A DNA stretch of 64,000 bases from Microvirga splendida. GTDB taxonomy: Bacteria > Pseudomonadota > Alphaproteobacteria > Rhizobiales > Beijerinckiaceae. Location: positions 204,981-268,980 of the forward strand of contig NZ_JAELXT010000004.1 of NCBI RefSeq assembly GCF_016427565.1, written 5' to 3'. A program made the translations under genes and the position numbers. How positions within the stretch are numbered: the stretch's first letter is position 1; every line of letters begins with the position of its first letter. Positions 17,826 through 25,724 of the stretch are shown here, piece after piece. A model generated the notes under the pieces. The model ran no database searches, had not been told where the DNA came from, and was given only the letters and a program-made list of their open reading frames with translations.

Positions 17826-19202
17826 ATGAGCATCGAAGCCCTTCCCGTGCTGTCGGAGCAGAGCCCCGGAATCACGGTCAGCCGCCGCTCTCCGCTCTCT
17901 GTCCTGCCTGCGCTGGTTCGGGATCCGCTTCAGGCCCTGCCGCCGGAGGTCTACCGGGAGCCGCTCGTCTATTCGCGGGTCGCCAGCCGAGAAAGGGTTT
18001 TCCTTCTCGATCCGGTGCTCATTCAGGAGGCCCTCGTACGCAACGCCGATGCCTTGTCGAAGGGAGAAGATGTGCGGCGAGCCCTCGGTCCGGCTCTCGG
18101 CCAGGGCCTGCTGACGGCGGACGGCGCCCATTGGCGCTGGCAGCGCCAGTCCGTGGCGCCGGCCTTCCGGCATGAGAAGCTCGTCGGGTTGCTTCCCGCG
18201 ATGATCTCGGCGGCGGAGCGGACCCGGGACCGTTGGCTCGGCATGGGCTCCGGCGCGACGGTCAGGATCGGCCACGAGATGATGCGCACGACCTTCGACA
18301 TCATCGTGGAGACCATGATGTCGGGTCCGGGTGGGATCGACGTGGTTCGGGTGGAGCGGGGTATCACGGACTACCTGAAGCCGACCGGCTGGATCTTTGC
18401 CCTGAGCATCCTCAACGCGCCCGAGTGGGTTCCGTACCCGGGACGGAGCCGGGCGAGGGCGGCGACAAGCTATCTTCGTTCGGCGATCACCGGCATGATC
18501 GCCGAACGCCGCCGGGGCGGGGATGGGCGTGAGGATCTGGTGGCCTTGCTCCTGGGTGCCGCCGATCCGGAGACCGGCCGCGTCATGACCGACGAGGAGA
18601 TCGCCGACAATCTTCTGACCTTCATCACGGCCGGACATGAGACCACGGCCCTTGGGCTTGCCTGGACGCTTCTCCTTCTGTCGCATCATCCGGAGCATGA
18701 GGCGAGGGTGCTCTCGGAGATCGACGCTGTGACCGGCGGCGGTCCCGTCCGCCCAGAGCATGTTTCCGAGCTGACTTATACCCGGCAGGTCTTCTCGGAA
18801 GCCATGAGGCTCTATCCGCCGGCTCCCGTCATCACCAGGACGGCAACGCGTGCCTTCCCGCTCGGTGGGTTCATGGTGCCGGAGGGCGCCGTGATCGTCG
18901 TCCCCATCCATGCCGTCCACCACCATGCCGCGCTCTGGGAGGAGCCTGAGCGCTTCGATCCCCGGCGCTTTGCGCCGGAGCAGGCGAAGGGACGGCATCG
19001 TTATGCCTACATGCCCTTCGGGGCGGGACCGCGGATCTGTATCGGCAGCGCCTTCGCCCAGATGGAGGCGCTGGCCATCCTAGCAGTCGTGCTGAAGGCC
19101 GTTCGTCTGCGGCCGAAATCAGGCTCCATGCCGGCGCCTGTCATGAAAGTGACGCTGAGGCCGAGGGCGGATGCCGAGATGCTGGTTGAAGGGCGTTCCT
19201 AG
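17826..19202 (+). CDS. Cytochrome P450 (CYP monooxygenase)
   Basis: The 458-residue haem-thiolate monooxygenase has the oxygen-binding I-helix AGHETT at 269-274, the ExxR pair E325/R328 (EAMRLYPP), and the haem loop FGAGPRICIG at 398-407 with Cys405 as iron ligand. Length and motifs resemble the soluble P450s of proteobacteria related to the CYP4/CYP102 clan. No ferredoxin or reductase gene lies nearby, so electrons must come from elsewhere. The substrate is unknown. The N-terminus has no membrane anchor. Confidence 0.93.
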   Translation: MSIEALPVLSEQSPGITVSRRSPLSVLPALVRDPLQALPPEVYREPLVYSRVASRERVFLLDPVLIQEALVRNADALSKGEDVRRALGPALGQGLLTADGAHWRWQRQSVAPAFRHEKLVGLLPAMISAAERTRDRWLGMGSGATVRIGHEMMRTTFDIIVETMMSGPGGIDVVRVERGITDYLKPTGWIFALSILNAPEWVPYPGRSRARAATSYLRSAITGMIAERRRGGDGREDLVALLLGAADPETGRVMTDEEIADNLLTFITAGHETTALGLAWTLLLLSHHPEHEARVLSEIDAVTGGGPVRPEHVSELTYTRQVFSEAMRLYPPAPVITRTATRAFPLGGFMVPEGAVIVVPIHAVHHHAALWEEPERFDPRRFAPEQAKGRHRYAYMPFGAGPRICIGSAFAQMEALAILAVVLKAVRLRPKSGSMPAPVMKVTLRPRADAEMLVEGRS

Positions 19203-19287
19203 ATGAACAACCGTTCAGAATTCTGATCGCGAACTGCGTTCGCCCTCATGATCACCGAAAGTCCGGTGCGTATCCCGCGCCTTGAGA

Positions 19288-19671
19288 TCAGACAGCTGCC
19301 CGAAGAGCCGGTGTAGCCAGAGCAGCCTGGAGCGTATCCGCAAAATTCTGATAGGAGAATGGCTTCGACAGGGTCGGACAGTCGCGGAAACGCTCCGGAA
19401 GCGACCGGAAATCATAGCCCGTCGAGAAGATGAACGGGATTTTACGGAAGCGCAGAACGTCCGCGACAGGGAATACGACGGACCCGTCCACATTGATGTC
19501 GAGGAGGCCGATGTCGATCTCGGCCTGAAGGGCAAGAGTGAGGGCGTGGTCCAGACGAGCGGCGGGCCCCACGACCTGGCAGCCGAAATCCAGAACCATA
19601 TCCTCGATCAGCATCGAGATCATGGCTTCGTCTTCGACGATCAGGACTCGCTTCTTGCGATCTTCAAGCAT
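19288..19671 (-). CDS. Single-domain response regulator (CheY-like receiver)
   Basis: The 127-residue protein is a receiver domain only. It has the acidic pocket E13/D14, the phosphoacceptor D58 in LLDIN, T84 in FSTGY and K103 in LSKPF. No output domain follows. Stand-alone receivers of this type in alphaproteobacteria often work with HWE/HisKA_2 kinases such as the one at 60.8-63.1 kb, but the genes are far apart and pairing is a guess. GGAGG lies 4 nt before the ATG. Confidence 0.9.
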   Translation of the reverse strand: MLEDRKKRVLIVEDEAMISMLIEDMVLDFGCQVVGPAARLDHALTLALQAEIDIGLLDINVDGSVVFPVADVLRFRKIPFIFSTGYDFRSLPERFRDCPTLSKPFSYQNFADTLQAALATPALRAAV

Positions 19672-20009
19672 AGCCCCTCCTGGCCGGATTGCATCCGATG
19701 CTGCGCCATTTTGGCGTCGTTATACGAATCAGCTGCAATCACTGTAATCTTAATGTCGGGTGCCGTTCACTATCTTAGGTTATTAACACTTCCGAAATTA
19801 TCGTAACCCCGGCGGCAAGCCGAAGTAAATACCTCGCATCTACGATGCTTATAGAGCTCTTCTGCGTCTTTCGGCAGCAAGTGCTCTGCGCGGTCCAACA
19901 GGGCCTTGAGCTGCCGACGGGTCGAGGTGACCGTCCACGCTCCCGGTCAAGCTGGACCATCGCTTGGTAGAAGCAGGAAGATGTTCGCCTGCAAAGCAAG
20001 CGTGGGTGT
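19672..20009. other. Gene-poor stretch with an open frame lacking a start
   Basis: This 338-bp stretch is richer in A and T at its left end. On the minus strand 19773-19946 is open for 58 codons and ends at TAG (19772-19770). Its last 45 residues have a coding-like look (RRQLKALLDRAEHLLPKDAE and so on) but no ATG or GTG. A TTG codon with AAGG 5 nt upstream could start it, or it may be a decayed gene. Nothing else is recognised here. Confidence 0.3.
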
Positions 20010-20171
20010 TCATTCCAGCCTTGGGGCTTTCAGGATTGTAGCCGGCACGGCTTGCAGCCTTTCCACCAAGGCATCAGCGGCATGGCTGGTCAAACTCCAG
20101 GCAATGGGCCTGTCACCGAGGTATATGGTGAATGTCCCATCCTGCGTGGCTTGTTTCGCAATCTGCACCAT
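20010..20171 (-). CDS. Small uncharacterised protein, 53 residues
   Basis: This short frame begins MVQIAKQATQDGTFTIYLGD and ends APRLE. Its ATG (20171-20169) is preceded by AGGAGGTG with 6-nt spacing, one of the best ribosome-binding sites in the window. Codon composition is normal for the genome. The sequence suggests a small mixed beta/alpha protein: a beta hairpin-like start, then a helix (HAADALVERLQAV). There is no signal peptide or membrane segment. I do not recognise the family. Confidence 0.65.
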   Translation of the reverse strand: MVQIAKQATQDGTFTIYLGDRPIAWSLTSHAADALVERLQAVPATILKAPRLE

Positions 20172-20576
20172 GAGTCCACCTCCTCAGGTGACGCTTCCAG
20201 CCCGCGGATCGGCGGGGAACCGATGTTGCAACGAGAGATGACGAGCCGGAAGTTTAGATGCCAGCCGATGACATCCGAATGACGGTGCCGACTATTTTGG
20301 CGAGGGGTCGGAGCCTAGGCTTTCGACCCGGCTGCCACGGACCCTGGCGATGGAGATTGGAGCCCGGCCTGGACGGCAGGGGACGGGCGTCGCCTCCTGG
20401 AGGAGGCGGCCGAAAGCCCGGAAATTTCGCATAAGCGCCCATAATCCGACCGGGCCGCCTTATTGGGAGCTTGCGTGAAACGTTTAGGTATGAGTAGTTA
20501 TCTTCTTGCTCTCAATGGTTGGGGGCTGTACGCCTATGGGCGTTTAGGAAACATGAGACTTTAGAAGGCAGTCCTG
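20172..20576. other. 405-bp leader region of the double cold-shock gene
   Basis: No convincing gene is seen. The stretch contains a short perfect hairpin (20391-20408, CGCCTCCT/AGGAGGCG arms with almost no loop) without a following T-run. It also holds two direct copies of CGTTTAGG, at 20481-20488 and 20541-20548, each followed shortly by ATGAG. The second copy lies just upstream of the cold-shock gene. The long leader would suit post-transcriptional control, as in many cold-shock genes, but no specific element is recognised. Confidence 0.4.
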
Positions 20577-21266
20577 ATGGGCCGGGGAAATGATCACCGT
20601 GATCGCCGACGTCAATTTGGCGGTCAACCCGAAGATCACTGGGGCGATTTCGCTCCGCCAACATCTTTTGAACGGCCCATGCGGCAGCAGACATCCTACG
20701 GCTCTCCAGCCGCAGGACCCGAGACTGAGGCACGGGTGAAATGGTTCAATCCCGACAAGGGCTTCGGCTTTGTCGAGATGACCGATGGCTCGGGCGAGGC
20801 CTTCCTGCACGTCCGGCAGGTCGAGGCTGCGGGCCACACCGCTCTGGAATCCGGCACGACCCTGGTCATCAAGGTCGGAACGGGCCAGAAGGGTCCGCAG
20901 GTCCAGGAAATCGTCAGCGTCGACACCAGCACGGCCGAGCCGGAGCCGCCGCGCGGTGCGCGTTCGCCCCGTCCGCCGCGTGCGGGTGGCCCAGGCGGCT
21001 CGTCCGGCGGGTTCTCCCGCCCAAGCGGCGGCCCCAGCGCCCGCCCTGTGAGCGGTCCGCCGGAGGTGCCGGCCACCGTGAAGTGGTTCGACTCCGTGAA
21101 GGGCTACGGCTTCGTGTCCGTCGAGGGTGAGAGCAAGGACCTGTTCCTGCACATCTCCGTCGTGGAGCGGGCCGGTCTCGGCCAGCTCGATCAGGGCCAG
21201 GCGGTTCGCGTCGCCATCGTCGAAGGCCGCAAGGGCCCCGAAGTCGGCGCCATCGAACTCGCCTGA
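20577..21266 (+). CDS. Protein with two cold-shock domains
   Basis: The 229-residue protein has an N-terminal polar tail rich in Arg, Asp and Gln (residues 1-50). The first cold-shock domain follows (about 52-118), with RNP1 KGFGFVEM and RNP2 AFLHV. A Pro/Gly/Arg/Ser linker covers about 120-158. The second domain (about 160-229) has RNP1 KGYGFVSV and RNP2 LFLHI. Two-domain CspA proteins of this layout are usual in Hyphomicrobiales and bind single-stranded RNA or DNA. The first domain has HVRQ where HISQ-like residues are usual. The start ATG follows a weak AAGG-type site. Confidence 0.92.
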   Translation: MGRGNDHRDRRRQFGGQPEDHWGDFAPPTSFERPMRQQTSYGSPAAGPETEARVKWFNPDKGFGFVEMTDGSGEAFLHVRQVEAAGHTALESGTTLVIKVGTGQKGPQVQEIVSVDTSTAEPEPPRGARSPRPPRAGGPGGSSGGFSRPSGGPSARPVSGPPEVPATVKWFDSVKGYGFVSVEGESKDLFLHISVVERAGLGQLDQGQAVRVAIVEGRKGPEVGAIELA

Positions 21267-21296
21267 GAGCCTCTGCTCCCTTCACTCTGAGTGTGA

Positions 21297-21329
21297 AAAA
21301 GATCCGGGTCCACTGCGTCAGCAGTGGAC
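21297..21329 (-). terminator. Rho-independent terminator of the phoH-like gene
   Basis: A perfect 9-bp stem (21308-21316 with 21321-21329) closes a 4-nt loop. On the minus strand it is followed by CCGGAT and a run of five T. The TGA stop codon of the PhoH-like gene (21320-21318) lies in the loop, so the last three codons form one arm of the stem. Confidence 0.75.
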
Positions 21330-22052
21330 CTCTTCAAATGCGCGCACCCACATCTCGCAGACCCCGGATCGTACGATGTCGTTGAGGGTGAACTCGACGA
21401 TCGGCACCGGCAGCATCTGCGACTTGATCAGGTGAATGACCGTGCGAAGACCCGACGTCTCGCGCAGGTCGCACTGGCTCACATCCCCGTTGATCACCAC
21501 CTTGCACTCCTCCCCGATGCGGGTGAGGAACGTCTTCATCTCAGCCGGCGTGGCATTCTGCGCCTCGTCGAGAAGGATGAAGGCATCGCGCCATGAGCGG
21601 CCGCGCATCACCTCGAACGGAACCATCTCGATGTCGCCGTTCTTGACCGCGATCTCGAAAGCCGCCGTGCCGATGCGTTCCTTGATGGCCTCGATCACGG
21701 GAGCGGCCCAGGGGCCGAACTTCTCCTCGAGGGTGCCGGGGAAGAAGCCGAGGGATCGGCCGCTCGGCACGTTCGGACGCGTGAGAATGATCTTGCGGAT
21801 GCGCCGCTGGCGGAAGAGATCCGCCGCGTACGTCGCGGCGATCCAGGTTTTGCCCGTGCCTGCCGGCCCGAGCACCACGACCTGGGAGTTGGCCTTCAAC
21901 GCATCGAGATAATCATCCTGTGTGGCATTGAGCGGCTTGATGGGGGGAAGGCTGCGCTCTCCCTGGAACTTGGATCCGGTGAGATCGAAAACCTGCGCTG
22001 TTTCAAGGGAGCGGCGGGTCTTGCGTCTCTGCTTTTCATGATGCTTGCTCAA
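21318..22052 (-). CDS. PhoH-like P-loop ATPase
   Basis: The 244-residue protein has Walker A GPAGTGKT at 62-69 and Walker B FILLDEAQNAT at about 157-167. PhoH signature segments are LTRPNVPSG, LGFFPGTLEEKFGPWAAP and GDVSQCDL. It lacks the N-terminal KH-like region of PhoH/YbeZ and is shorter than the usual 330 residues, starting with a basic leader (KHHEKQRRKTRR). It therefore belongs to the short PhoH branch and is not the one next to ybeY. It probably couples ATP hydrolysis to RNA remodelling or decay; the exact role is unknown. Confidence 0.9.
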   Translation of the reverse strand: MSKHHEKQRRKTRRSLETAQVFDLTGSKFQGERSLPPIKPLNATQDDYLDALKANSQVVVLGPAGTGKTWIAATYAADLFRQRRIRKIILTRPNVPSGRSLGFFPGTLEEKFGPWAAPVIEAIKERIGTAAFEIAVKNGDIEMVPFEVMRGRSWRDAFILLDEAQNATPAEMKTFLTRIGEECKVVINGDVSQCDLRETSGLRTVIHLIKSQMLPVPIVEFTLNDIVRSGVCEMWVRAFEEVHC

Positions 22053-22464
22053 TGACCAACTCCGGGGTTGAAACTGCGCACACCAATCACCCAGGCACCG
22101 CGCAGAGGCGCCTGGAGAAAAAACTTGCGATCGAAGAAGGAATGCGAGAGCGCGTCGTTGCGGGCGGTGTATGTCCGCGATCCGAGAGAAGAGGATCAGC
22201 CTGCCTGCCCATCAAAGCCTGTCTTTATCTGCCAGTGGCAAACTATCTTTGATTCTGATGACAGTTTACCGCTGCTACGCCTACCTGCGAGTCAAATGTT
22301 GAGGCAGGCTGCTTGGTTCCAGGGCATAATCCCTTGGTGAACCAGAGAGGGGAAATAGCTGTGGATGGCTCCCAAGACGCCGCGGGCCGGTGTCGATCCC
22401 TTGCAATCCTGCCTCTGCCGGGTGACCGACGGGAGCGAACAGGTAGCCGAAAAGGGACAGGCGC
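22053..22464. other. 412-bp divergent intergenic region between phoH-like and ribokinase genes
   Basis: A plus-strand frame at 22052-22252 has no ribosome-binding site and no recognisable sequence, so I do not call it a gene. The region should hold the divergent promoters of the phoH-like gene and the ribokinase gene. I see no clear operator. The ribokinase start is preceded by AGGGACAGGCGC. Confidence 0.4.
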
Positions 22465-23400
22465 ATGATCGTGGTCTTCGGGTCGATCAACATGGATCTC
22501 GTCGCGCGGGTGCCGCGCATCGCCCGACCGGGTGAAACCGTCCTCTCTCGCCGGGCCGACAGCTTCTTTGGCGGCAAGGGCGCCAACCAGGCCGTTGCGG
22601 CCGCGCGGATCGGGCAGGGCGGACCGGAACGGGTTGCCATGGTCGGCGCGGTCGGGAACGACCCCTTCGGAATGGCCTGCCTGAAGAACCTCGAAGACAA
22701 CGGAATCGACGTTCAGGCCGTCCGGATCACCGACGAGCCGACCGGCTGCGCCTTCATCACGGTGGACGAGACCGGCGAGAACGCCATCACGGTCGCGAGC
22801 GGCGCCAACATGGCCTTGCGCTCCATGGATCTCCCGGACAGCCTGCTGTCGAAGGCTTCCGTGCTGGTGCTCCAGATGGAGGTGCCTCTGGCCGACAGCC
22901 TCGATGTGGCTGCCCGGGCCCGCCGGGCGGGGGTGAAGGTGGTCTGGAATTTCGCGCCGCCTCCGGCCGTCAAGGAACGTGCAGGCATGGCCGAACTGCT
23001 GGAGGCGACGGATGTGCTGGTCGTCAACGAGCACGAGGCGCTTGCTATCGCGGGGATTGTTGGCGAGCGGATGGGTGACGACTACCTGAAGGCCGCCGCT
23101 GTCCTGGCGCAGGATTTCGGCTCGACCTGCATCGTGACCGCAGGTGCCCAGGGCGCCTATGCGGTTTCGCGTGATGGCACTCAGGTTCATGCTGCGGCGC
23201 GCCCGATCATCCCGGTCGACACAACCGGCGCCGGCGACACCTTTGTCGGCGTTCTGGCGAACGGCATCGCGGAGGGGCTGGAAATCACCCCTGCCGTGGA
23301 ACGGGCCTGTGCCGCGGCATCCCTGTCGTGCCTGACCCCGGGAGCGCAAGCAGGGATGCCCCGGAGGGAAGCCCTGGAGCATTATCTCGCTCAGGCCTGA
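22465..23400 (+). CDS. rbsK: Ribokinase (PfkB family)
   Basis: The 311-residue kinase starts MIVVFGSINMDLVARVPRI and has SFFGGKGANQAVAAARIG, the ribokinase substrate motif. The C-terminal DTTGAGDTFVG carries the catalytic aspartate and anion hole. It should phosphorylate D-ribose to ribose 5-phosphate in the cytoplasm. Related substrates such as deoxyribose or 1-deoxy sugars cannot be excluded. No ribose transporter is nearby. Its last 10 bases overlap the end of the convergent AGE-isomerase gene. Confidence 0.9.
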   Translation: MIVVFGSINMDLVARVPRIARPGETVLSRRADSFFGGKGANQAVAAARIGQGGPERVAMVGAVGNDPFGMACLKNLEDNGIDVQAVRITDEPTGCAFITVDETGENAITVASGANMALRSMDLPDSLLSKASVLVLQMEVPLADSLDVAARARRAGVKVVWNFAPPPAVKERAGMAELLEATDVLVVNEHEALAIAGIVGERMGDDYLKAAAVLAQDFGSTCIVTAGAQGAYAVSRDGTQVHAAARPIIPVDTTGAGDTFVGVLANGIAEGLEITPAVERACAAASLSCLTPGAQAGMPRREALEHYLAQA

Positions 23401-24644
23401 ACGCTGCTCTCCGGAATGACCTTGGTCAGGCTGCCGGTGGCTGGGAAGAGCGGGATCAGGCAGGCCTGGAGGGCGTGGTAGAGATCCGGCTTGCCGGTGA
23501 ACACGGTCGCACTGGGGGGCAGATCCTCGGTGAGTTCAGGTCGCCAGCCTCCGTGCCGGTGATCGATCAGGTGGGCGTCCGTGAAGCCCCAGAGGGTGCG
23601 GTACCATTGCTCGTGGAAGTCGCTCGGCTCGTGCTCGCACAGGAACGCCGCCGCGCCGATGGCCTCCGCGCAGGGCCACCAGAGCTTCAAGGGCAGCCTC
23701 GGCTCGTCGTCCCAGTCGAGGGCATAGAAGAAGCCGCCCTTCTCCTTGTCCCATCCCAGCGCGATGGATTGTCGGAACAGCTCACGGGCTGCATCCGGCA
23801 TCCAGGCATGACGCTGTCCGCCGAGCGACCAGAGCTGAAGAAGGAGCCTCGCCCATTCGAGCCAGTGGCCGGGCGTGGTGCCGTAGGGGCGGAACATGTC
23901 GCCGCCGCGATACTCGCGGTCGAGGCTCCAGTCCGCGCCGAAGTGTTCGGCCACCCGGTAGCCGAGGGAGGCCGCATGCCGGGCGATGATCAGGCTCGCG
24001 ATCCGCTCCGCCCGGTCGAGATGGGTACGGTTGCCCGTTGCCTCGAAGGCGGCCATCAGGGCCTCAGTGAGGTGCATGTTGGAGTTCTGGCCGCGATATT
24101 GGCTCAGGGGCTGCCAGTCGCGCGTGAACTCCTCGGCCACGGCTCCGTGCTGCTCCTCCCAGAAGCGCTCTTCGAGGGTTTGCGTGATATCATCCAGCAA
24201 TCGGTCCGCCAGCGGATGCCCGACGACCTTCGCGCTGGAGGCCGCCAGCAGCACGAAGGCATGGCCATAGGCCTGCTTGGTATCGTCCTTCGGTCCGTTA
24301 TCGTCGAGCGACCAGACATAGCCGCCGTTCTGCGCGTCCCGATGGGCTTTCCAAAGGTATTCCATGCCGTGGTCGACGATGACATCGCAGCCGGGGCGGC
24401 CGAGCAGGGTGCCGATGGCAAAGCAATGCACCATGCGGGTGGTGCCGTGGATCTGCCGGACCGGATTGGCGGTCGCGATGGGCTGGCCCGCATCGTCGAG
24501 ATCGAAGAAGCCGCCGGCCGGATTGATGACGCTGCGCTGAAAGAAGTCGAACAGGTTGCCGGCTTGCTCGAACAGCCATTGCCGGTGAAAGCGGTTGTTG
24601 CGCCAGGGCGTGCCGAGGGGCGGAAGAACAGGCTGGTTTGTCAT
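23391..24644 (-). CDS. AGE-family epimerase/isomerase (mannose isomerase type)
   Basis: The 417-residue protein has an (alpha/alpha)6-barrel sequence of the N-acylglucosamine 2-epimerase family. Family features include RQIHGTTRMVHCFAIG, YGHAFVLLAAS, RGQNSNMHLTEALMAAFEATG, FRPYGTTPGHWLEWARLLL and KLWWPCAEAIGA, with the conserved histidines of the active site. The sequence looks more like D-mannose isomerase or YihS than a sialic-acid epimerase. The gene lies 17 bp downstream of a fructokinase-like gene, so mannose to fructose followed by phosphorylation is a sensible route (inference). Confidence 0.87.
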   Translation of the reverse strand: MTNQPVLPPLGTPWRNNRFHRQWLFEQAGNLFDFFQRSVINPAGGFFDLDDAGQPIATANPVRQIHGTTRMVHCFAIGTLLGRPGCDVIVDHGMEYLWKAHRDAQNGGYVWSLDDNGPKDDTKQAYGHAFVLLAASSAKVVGHPLADRLLDDITQTLEERFWEEQHGAVAEEFTRDWQPLSQYRGQNSNMHLTEALMAAFEATGNRTHLDRAERIASLIIARHAASLGYRVAEHFGADWSLDREYRGGDMFRPYGTTPGHWLEWARLLLQLWSLGGQRHAWMPDAARELFRQSIALGWDKEKGGFFYALDWDDEPRLPLKLWWPCAEAIGAAAFLCEHEPSDFHEQWYRTLWGFTDAHLIDHRHGGWRPELTEDLPPSATVFTGKPDLYHALQACLIPLFPATGSLTKVIPESSVQA

Positions 24645-24661
24645 GATGCTGTCCCTCCGGT

Positions 24662-25612
24662 TCAGGTGCGCCCGGTCATGAATCGCTCGACCTCGCTCCA
24701 GGACGGCGGATTGGCTCCGCGCCGGGTGCAGACGATGGCGGCTGCAGCGGCGGCGAAATCGAGGCCAGTCGTGACCTGCGCCTCGCTCAATGCCGCGACA
24801 CCCTGAGGCGTCAGCAGGTTATTGGCATCGAGCCAGGCCAGCAGCCCGGCATGGAACGTGTCCCCCGCGCCGACGGTATCGACCACCTCGATCTTGGGCG
24901 CAGGGCGCTCCAGGACCGTGTGTCGGAAGGCCGCCAGTGGACCTTTCTCGCCGCGCGTGACGATCACGAGCTTGGGGCCGCGCTGGAGCCAGATCCGTGC
25001 GGCGGATGCAAGGTCGCGCGTCCGGTAGAGCAGCTCAATATCCTCGTCGCTCGCTTTCACGATATCGGCGTAGGCGAGCAGGCGTTCGAACCGCTCCCGA
25101 TAAGCGTCGAGATTGCCAACCACACGCGGTCTGACATTGGGGTCGAGCGAGATCACGCGCGATCCGGCCTCGCGGCGCAGCAGGGTCTCGATGGCGCTGG
25201 CGATGGGCTCGACACCCAGCGCATAGGAGCCGGCCGCAATGGCGCTCACGTCTGCCGGCAGTTCGTCGGGCAGCATGTCGGGCGTGAGAGCGCGGTCGGC
25301 GCTGTTCGGTGCATAGAAGGAGTATTGCGGCTGCCCCGATGGGCTGGTGGCCACCACGCTCAGCGTCGTGACGTTCGGAAGGCGCCGAATGTAGGAAGAG
25401 CTTACGCCAGATTCCGCGAGCTTCTCGGCCAGGAAGGTGCCGAACACATCCTCGGACAGGGTGGACAGGAACGCCGCCGGGCGCCCGAGGCGCCCGAGCC
25501 CGATGGCCACATTGAAGGGCGAGCCGCCGGCCACTGCTTCTGCGGGAAAGCCTGTGGTCGTGGCAGTGCCGATGAACAGGTCAATCAGGGCTTCGCCGGA
25601 AACCAGGATCAT
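24662..25612 (-). CDS. Fructokinase-like PfkB carbohydrate kinase
   Basis: The 316-residue kinase starts MILVSGEALIDLFIG, with AGGSPFNVAIGLGRLG as substrate site and VVDTVGAGDTFHAGLLAWL at the C-terminus with the catalytic aspartate. The open frame extends 69 codons upstream into xylB, but AGGAG 7 nt before the ATG at 25612 and the standard PfkB N-terminus decide the start. A xylB-frk pair is typical of the polyol (mannitol/sorbitol) operons of rhizobia, which favours fructose as substrate. 2-Keto-3-deoxygluconate kinase is the main alternative, since the genome section also makes KDG. Confidence 0.85.
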   Translation of the reverse strand: MILVSGEALIDLFIGTATTTGFPAEAVAGGSPFNVAIGLGRLGRPAAFLSTLSEDVFGTFLAEKLAESGVSSSYIRRLPNVTTLSVVATSPSGQPQYSFYAPNSADRALTPDMLPDELPADVSAIAAGSYALGVEPIASAIETLLRREAGSRVISLDPNVRPRVVGNLDAYRERFERLLAYADIVKASDEDIELLYRTRDLASAARIWLQRGPKLVIVTRGEKGPLAAFRHTVLERPAPKIEVVDTVGAGDTFHAGLLAWLDANNLLTPQGVAALSEAQVTTGLDFAAAAAAIVCTRRGANPPSWSEVERFMTGRT

Positions 25613-25724
25613 GGAATGGCTCCTGATGCGTTTGTGGTAGCATCGAAATGAGGGGCGGTTATCATTTAAGCAGCATGGGCCGGCTGCAAATCCAAGAGGA
25701 TTCGAGCGCCGGTTGCCGGTATCC

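Noticed and set aside
20214..20240. GGAAC as a stress-sigma promoter before the cold-shock gene
   Set aside because: The sequence 16-17 bp downstream is not CGTT-like, and the cold-shock gene is more than 300 bp away.
20391..20408. Perfect hairpin as a terminator or CRISPR-like unit
   Set aside because: The loop is too small, no T-run follows, and there is only one copy.
20254..20442. 62-residue minus-strand frame before the cold-shock gene
   Set aside because: Very rich in Pro, Arg and Gly with no ribosome-binding site. It coincides with a GC-rich hairpin region.
22052..22252. 66-residue plus-strand frame between phoH-like and rbsK
   Set aside because: No ribosome-binding site, and its start merely overlaps the phoH start codon on the other strand. 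Sequence not recognised.
24662..25612. Kinase read as 2-keto-3-deoxygluconate kinase completing the uronate route
   Set aside because: Its operon with xylB fits fructokinase better, and it is 7 kb away from the uronate genes. Kept only as an alternative.
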